Assembly: GCF_050433385.1 (NCBI RefSeq)
Contig: NZ_JBNPXI010000033.1
Location: forward strand, 1 to 39,441
DNA length: 39,441 bases
Source of the DNA: Brassicibacter mesophilus
GTDB lineage: Bacteria; Bacillota; Clostridia; Tissierellales; Proteiniboraceae
Reading direction: 5' to 3'
Part shown: in pieces, positions 38,855 through 39,441 of the stretch
Numbering within the stretch: the first letter of the stretch is position 1
How the letters are laid out: every line of letters begins with the position of its first letter
Translations under genes and position numbers: made by a program
Notes under the pieces: generated by a model
The model's database searches: none
Told to the model about the DNA's origin: nothing
The model's input: only the letters and a program-made list of their open reading frames with translations

Positions 38855-39007
38855 TCACCCTAAATTACCTTGTTTTAAGAACGCTTCCATTAAATCTATA
38901 AGTGTATTGTTAAGTTGGTCAAGCTTTTTTTCTATTCTAACCAGTAAAAATGCTGATACTGCAATTGGAAATCCTACCGTACCTATTAACTCTTTAAAAT
39001 ATTCCAT
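38855..39007 (-). CDS. YvrJ-family small membrane protein
   Basis: The 50-residue protein begins MEYFKELIGTVGFPIAVSAF and continues LLVRIEKKLDQLNNT. The sequence V-G-F-P-I-A-V-x-x-[FY]-L-L-V-R-[IM]-E-x-K is the signature of the YvrJ family (PF12841), one membrane helix with a basic cytoplasmic tail. Its ATG overlaps the stop of the sigma gene as TAATG, and it ends 7 bases before the RsoA-like start. It is the middle gene of a translationally coupled operon. YvrJ accompanies the sigO/rsoA genes in Bacillus; its function is unknown. Confidence 0.85.
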   Translation of the reverse strand: MEYFKELIGTVGFPIAVSAFLLVRIEKKLDQLNNTLIDLMEAFLKQGNLG

Positions 39008-39324
39008 TATTTTCTTGCACCTCCTAACTGTCTTTTTATTTTATAAACAGCTACTTTCTTAGTTTTATTAACTGCTTGAATAGAAATATCAAGCCTTGCC
39101 GCTATTTCTTTTTCCTCTAATTCTTTAACATATTTTAGAAATAATATTTCTCTTTGCTTATCAGTTAAGCTATTCATATAAGAGATTAAGTCTTGGTTTG
39201 TAAATATCTCTGTAAAATCAATATCCTTAGGCTCAGTAATTTCCTCTATGAAGTCTACAGTCATGTCAGAAATATTATCAATCCTTTCTTCATTAAAATC
39301 TAAATCTATAGTATTTAAAGTCAA
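39007..39324 (-). CDS. SigO-like sigma factor region 4 protein
   Basis: The 105-residue protein has an acidic N-terminal half (about 1-45) without region 2, then a sigma-70 region 4 helix-turn-helix: MNSLTDKQREILFLKYVKEL (about 50-69) and EKEIAARLDISIQAVNKTKK (about 72-91). It is the -35-recognising half of a split sigma factor like SigO (YvrI), whose other half is the RsoA-like protein. The TTG at 39324 is the only start that keeps the full acidic part. GAGAGGAG abuts it with no spacer, so initiation may be weak or regulated. A stop lies in frame upstream. Confidence 0.75.
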   Translation of the reverse strand: MTLNTIDLDFNEERIDNISDMTVDFIEEITEPKDIDFTEIFTNQDLISYMNSLTDKQREILFLKYVKELEEKEIAARLDISIQAVNKTKKVAVYKIKRQLGGARK

Positions 39325-39337
39325 CTCCTCTCTCTTA

Positions 39338-39392
39338 TATAATCTTTAGACGTTTGCGAAACGCCACAACCCGTATAATTACGGGGTTTTTT
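39338..39392. promoter_or_regulatory. Dyads in the split-sigma operon control region
   Basis: CGTTTGCGAAACG (about 39350-39363) is a perfect dyad with a three-base centre and a possible operator. On the plus strand CCCGTA (39370-39375) pairs with TACGGG (39380-39385), followed by G and six T residues. That is a terminator-like hairpin oriented against the operon. On the minus strand the same sequence follows a ribosome-site-like GAGGAG and a six-codon frame (MQEKTP), which could be a leader peptide. Confidence 0.4.
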
Positions 39393-39441
39393 CTTGCATA
39401 AAAATATATAACTCCTCACCTGATTATGGTAAAATTGAATT

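Noticed and set aside
36398..39324. Complete prophage or integrative element
   Set aside because: No integrase, relaxase, capsid gene or att repeats were seen; only small unknown genes and a split sigma operon.
1..39441. CRISPR array, tRNA or rRNA genes, insertion sequences
   Set aside because: No regularly spaced repeats, no cloverleaf with a T-loop signature, and no transposase-like reading frame were found on either strand.

Overview
The window looks like chromosome from an AT-rich, strictly anaerobic Clostridia-type Firmicute. A purine-fermenting organism of the Gottschalkia (Clostridium acidurici/purinilyticum) kind is the best guess. This is inferred from the combination of a formiminotransferase start, formimino-tetrahydrofolate cyclodeaminase, a xanthine/urate-type NCS2 permease, a PucR regulator, a formate channel, a selenocysteine formate dehydrogenase and two Hnd/Hyl-type flavin-FeS modules. 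No rRNA, tRNA, CRISPR array or insertion sequence was seen.

Layout. (1) 1-7.1 kb: one-carbon and purine catabolism. It holds the N-terminus of a formiminotransferase (minus strand, cut by the left edge), a cyclase-family hydrolase, PucR, fchA, an NCS2 permease and an FNT formate channel. (2) 7.1-24.7 kb: a tungsten/molybdenum enzyme island, almost all on the minus strand. In transcription order it runs: Sec-containing formate dehydrogenase, ferritin-like protein, mogA, mobA, fdhD, a Moco/Tuco-type riboswitch with its own terminator, tupA-tupB-tupC, moeA, a moeA-binding-protein fusion, moaA, moaC, two MOSC proteins, a sigma-54 activator, a terminator, a textbook -24/-12 promoter, aldehyde:ferredoxin oxidoreductase, and a MoaD-like sulfur carrier. 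(3) 24.7-32.6 kb: two paralogous electron-transfer modules. One (NuoE-, HndB- and NuoF-like) feeds the formate dehydrogenase. The other (hndABC) is joined to an [FeFe] hydrogenase. (4) 33-35.8 kb: a PhzF-family protein and soj/parA-spo0J/parB, with two perfect parS palindromes, one of them inside the hydrogenase operon. This places the window near the replication origin. (5) 35.9-39.4 kb: an accessory stretch of small unknown exported or membrane proteins, decayed gene fragments, and a split sigma-factor operon (SigO-like region 4, YvrJ, RsoA-like region 2).

How the genes work together. Purine or histidine-derived formimino groups enter the folate pool and appear as formate. Formate can leave through the FNT channel or be interconverted with CO2 by FdhF, with NAD and ferredoxin as partners. 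The hydrogenase module can dispose of the same electrons as H2. Tungstate import, pterin synthesis, metal insertion, guanylylation and FdhD sulfuration are encoded next to the two enzymes that need them (FDH and AOR). The riboswitch is placed to shut off tungstate uptake and late cofactor genes when the cofactor is plentiful. AOR has its own sigma-54 control.

Most functional calls rest on motifs and domain order read from the translations. No database search was possible. Coordinates of starts were adjusted where a ribosome binding site clearly favoured an internal codon.
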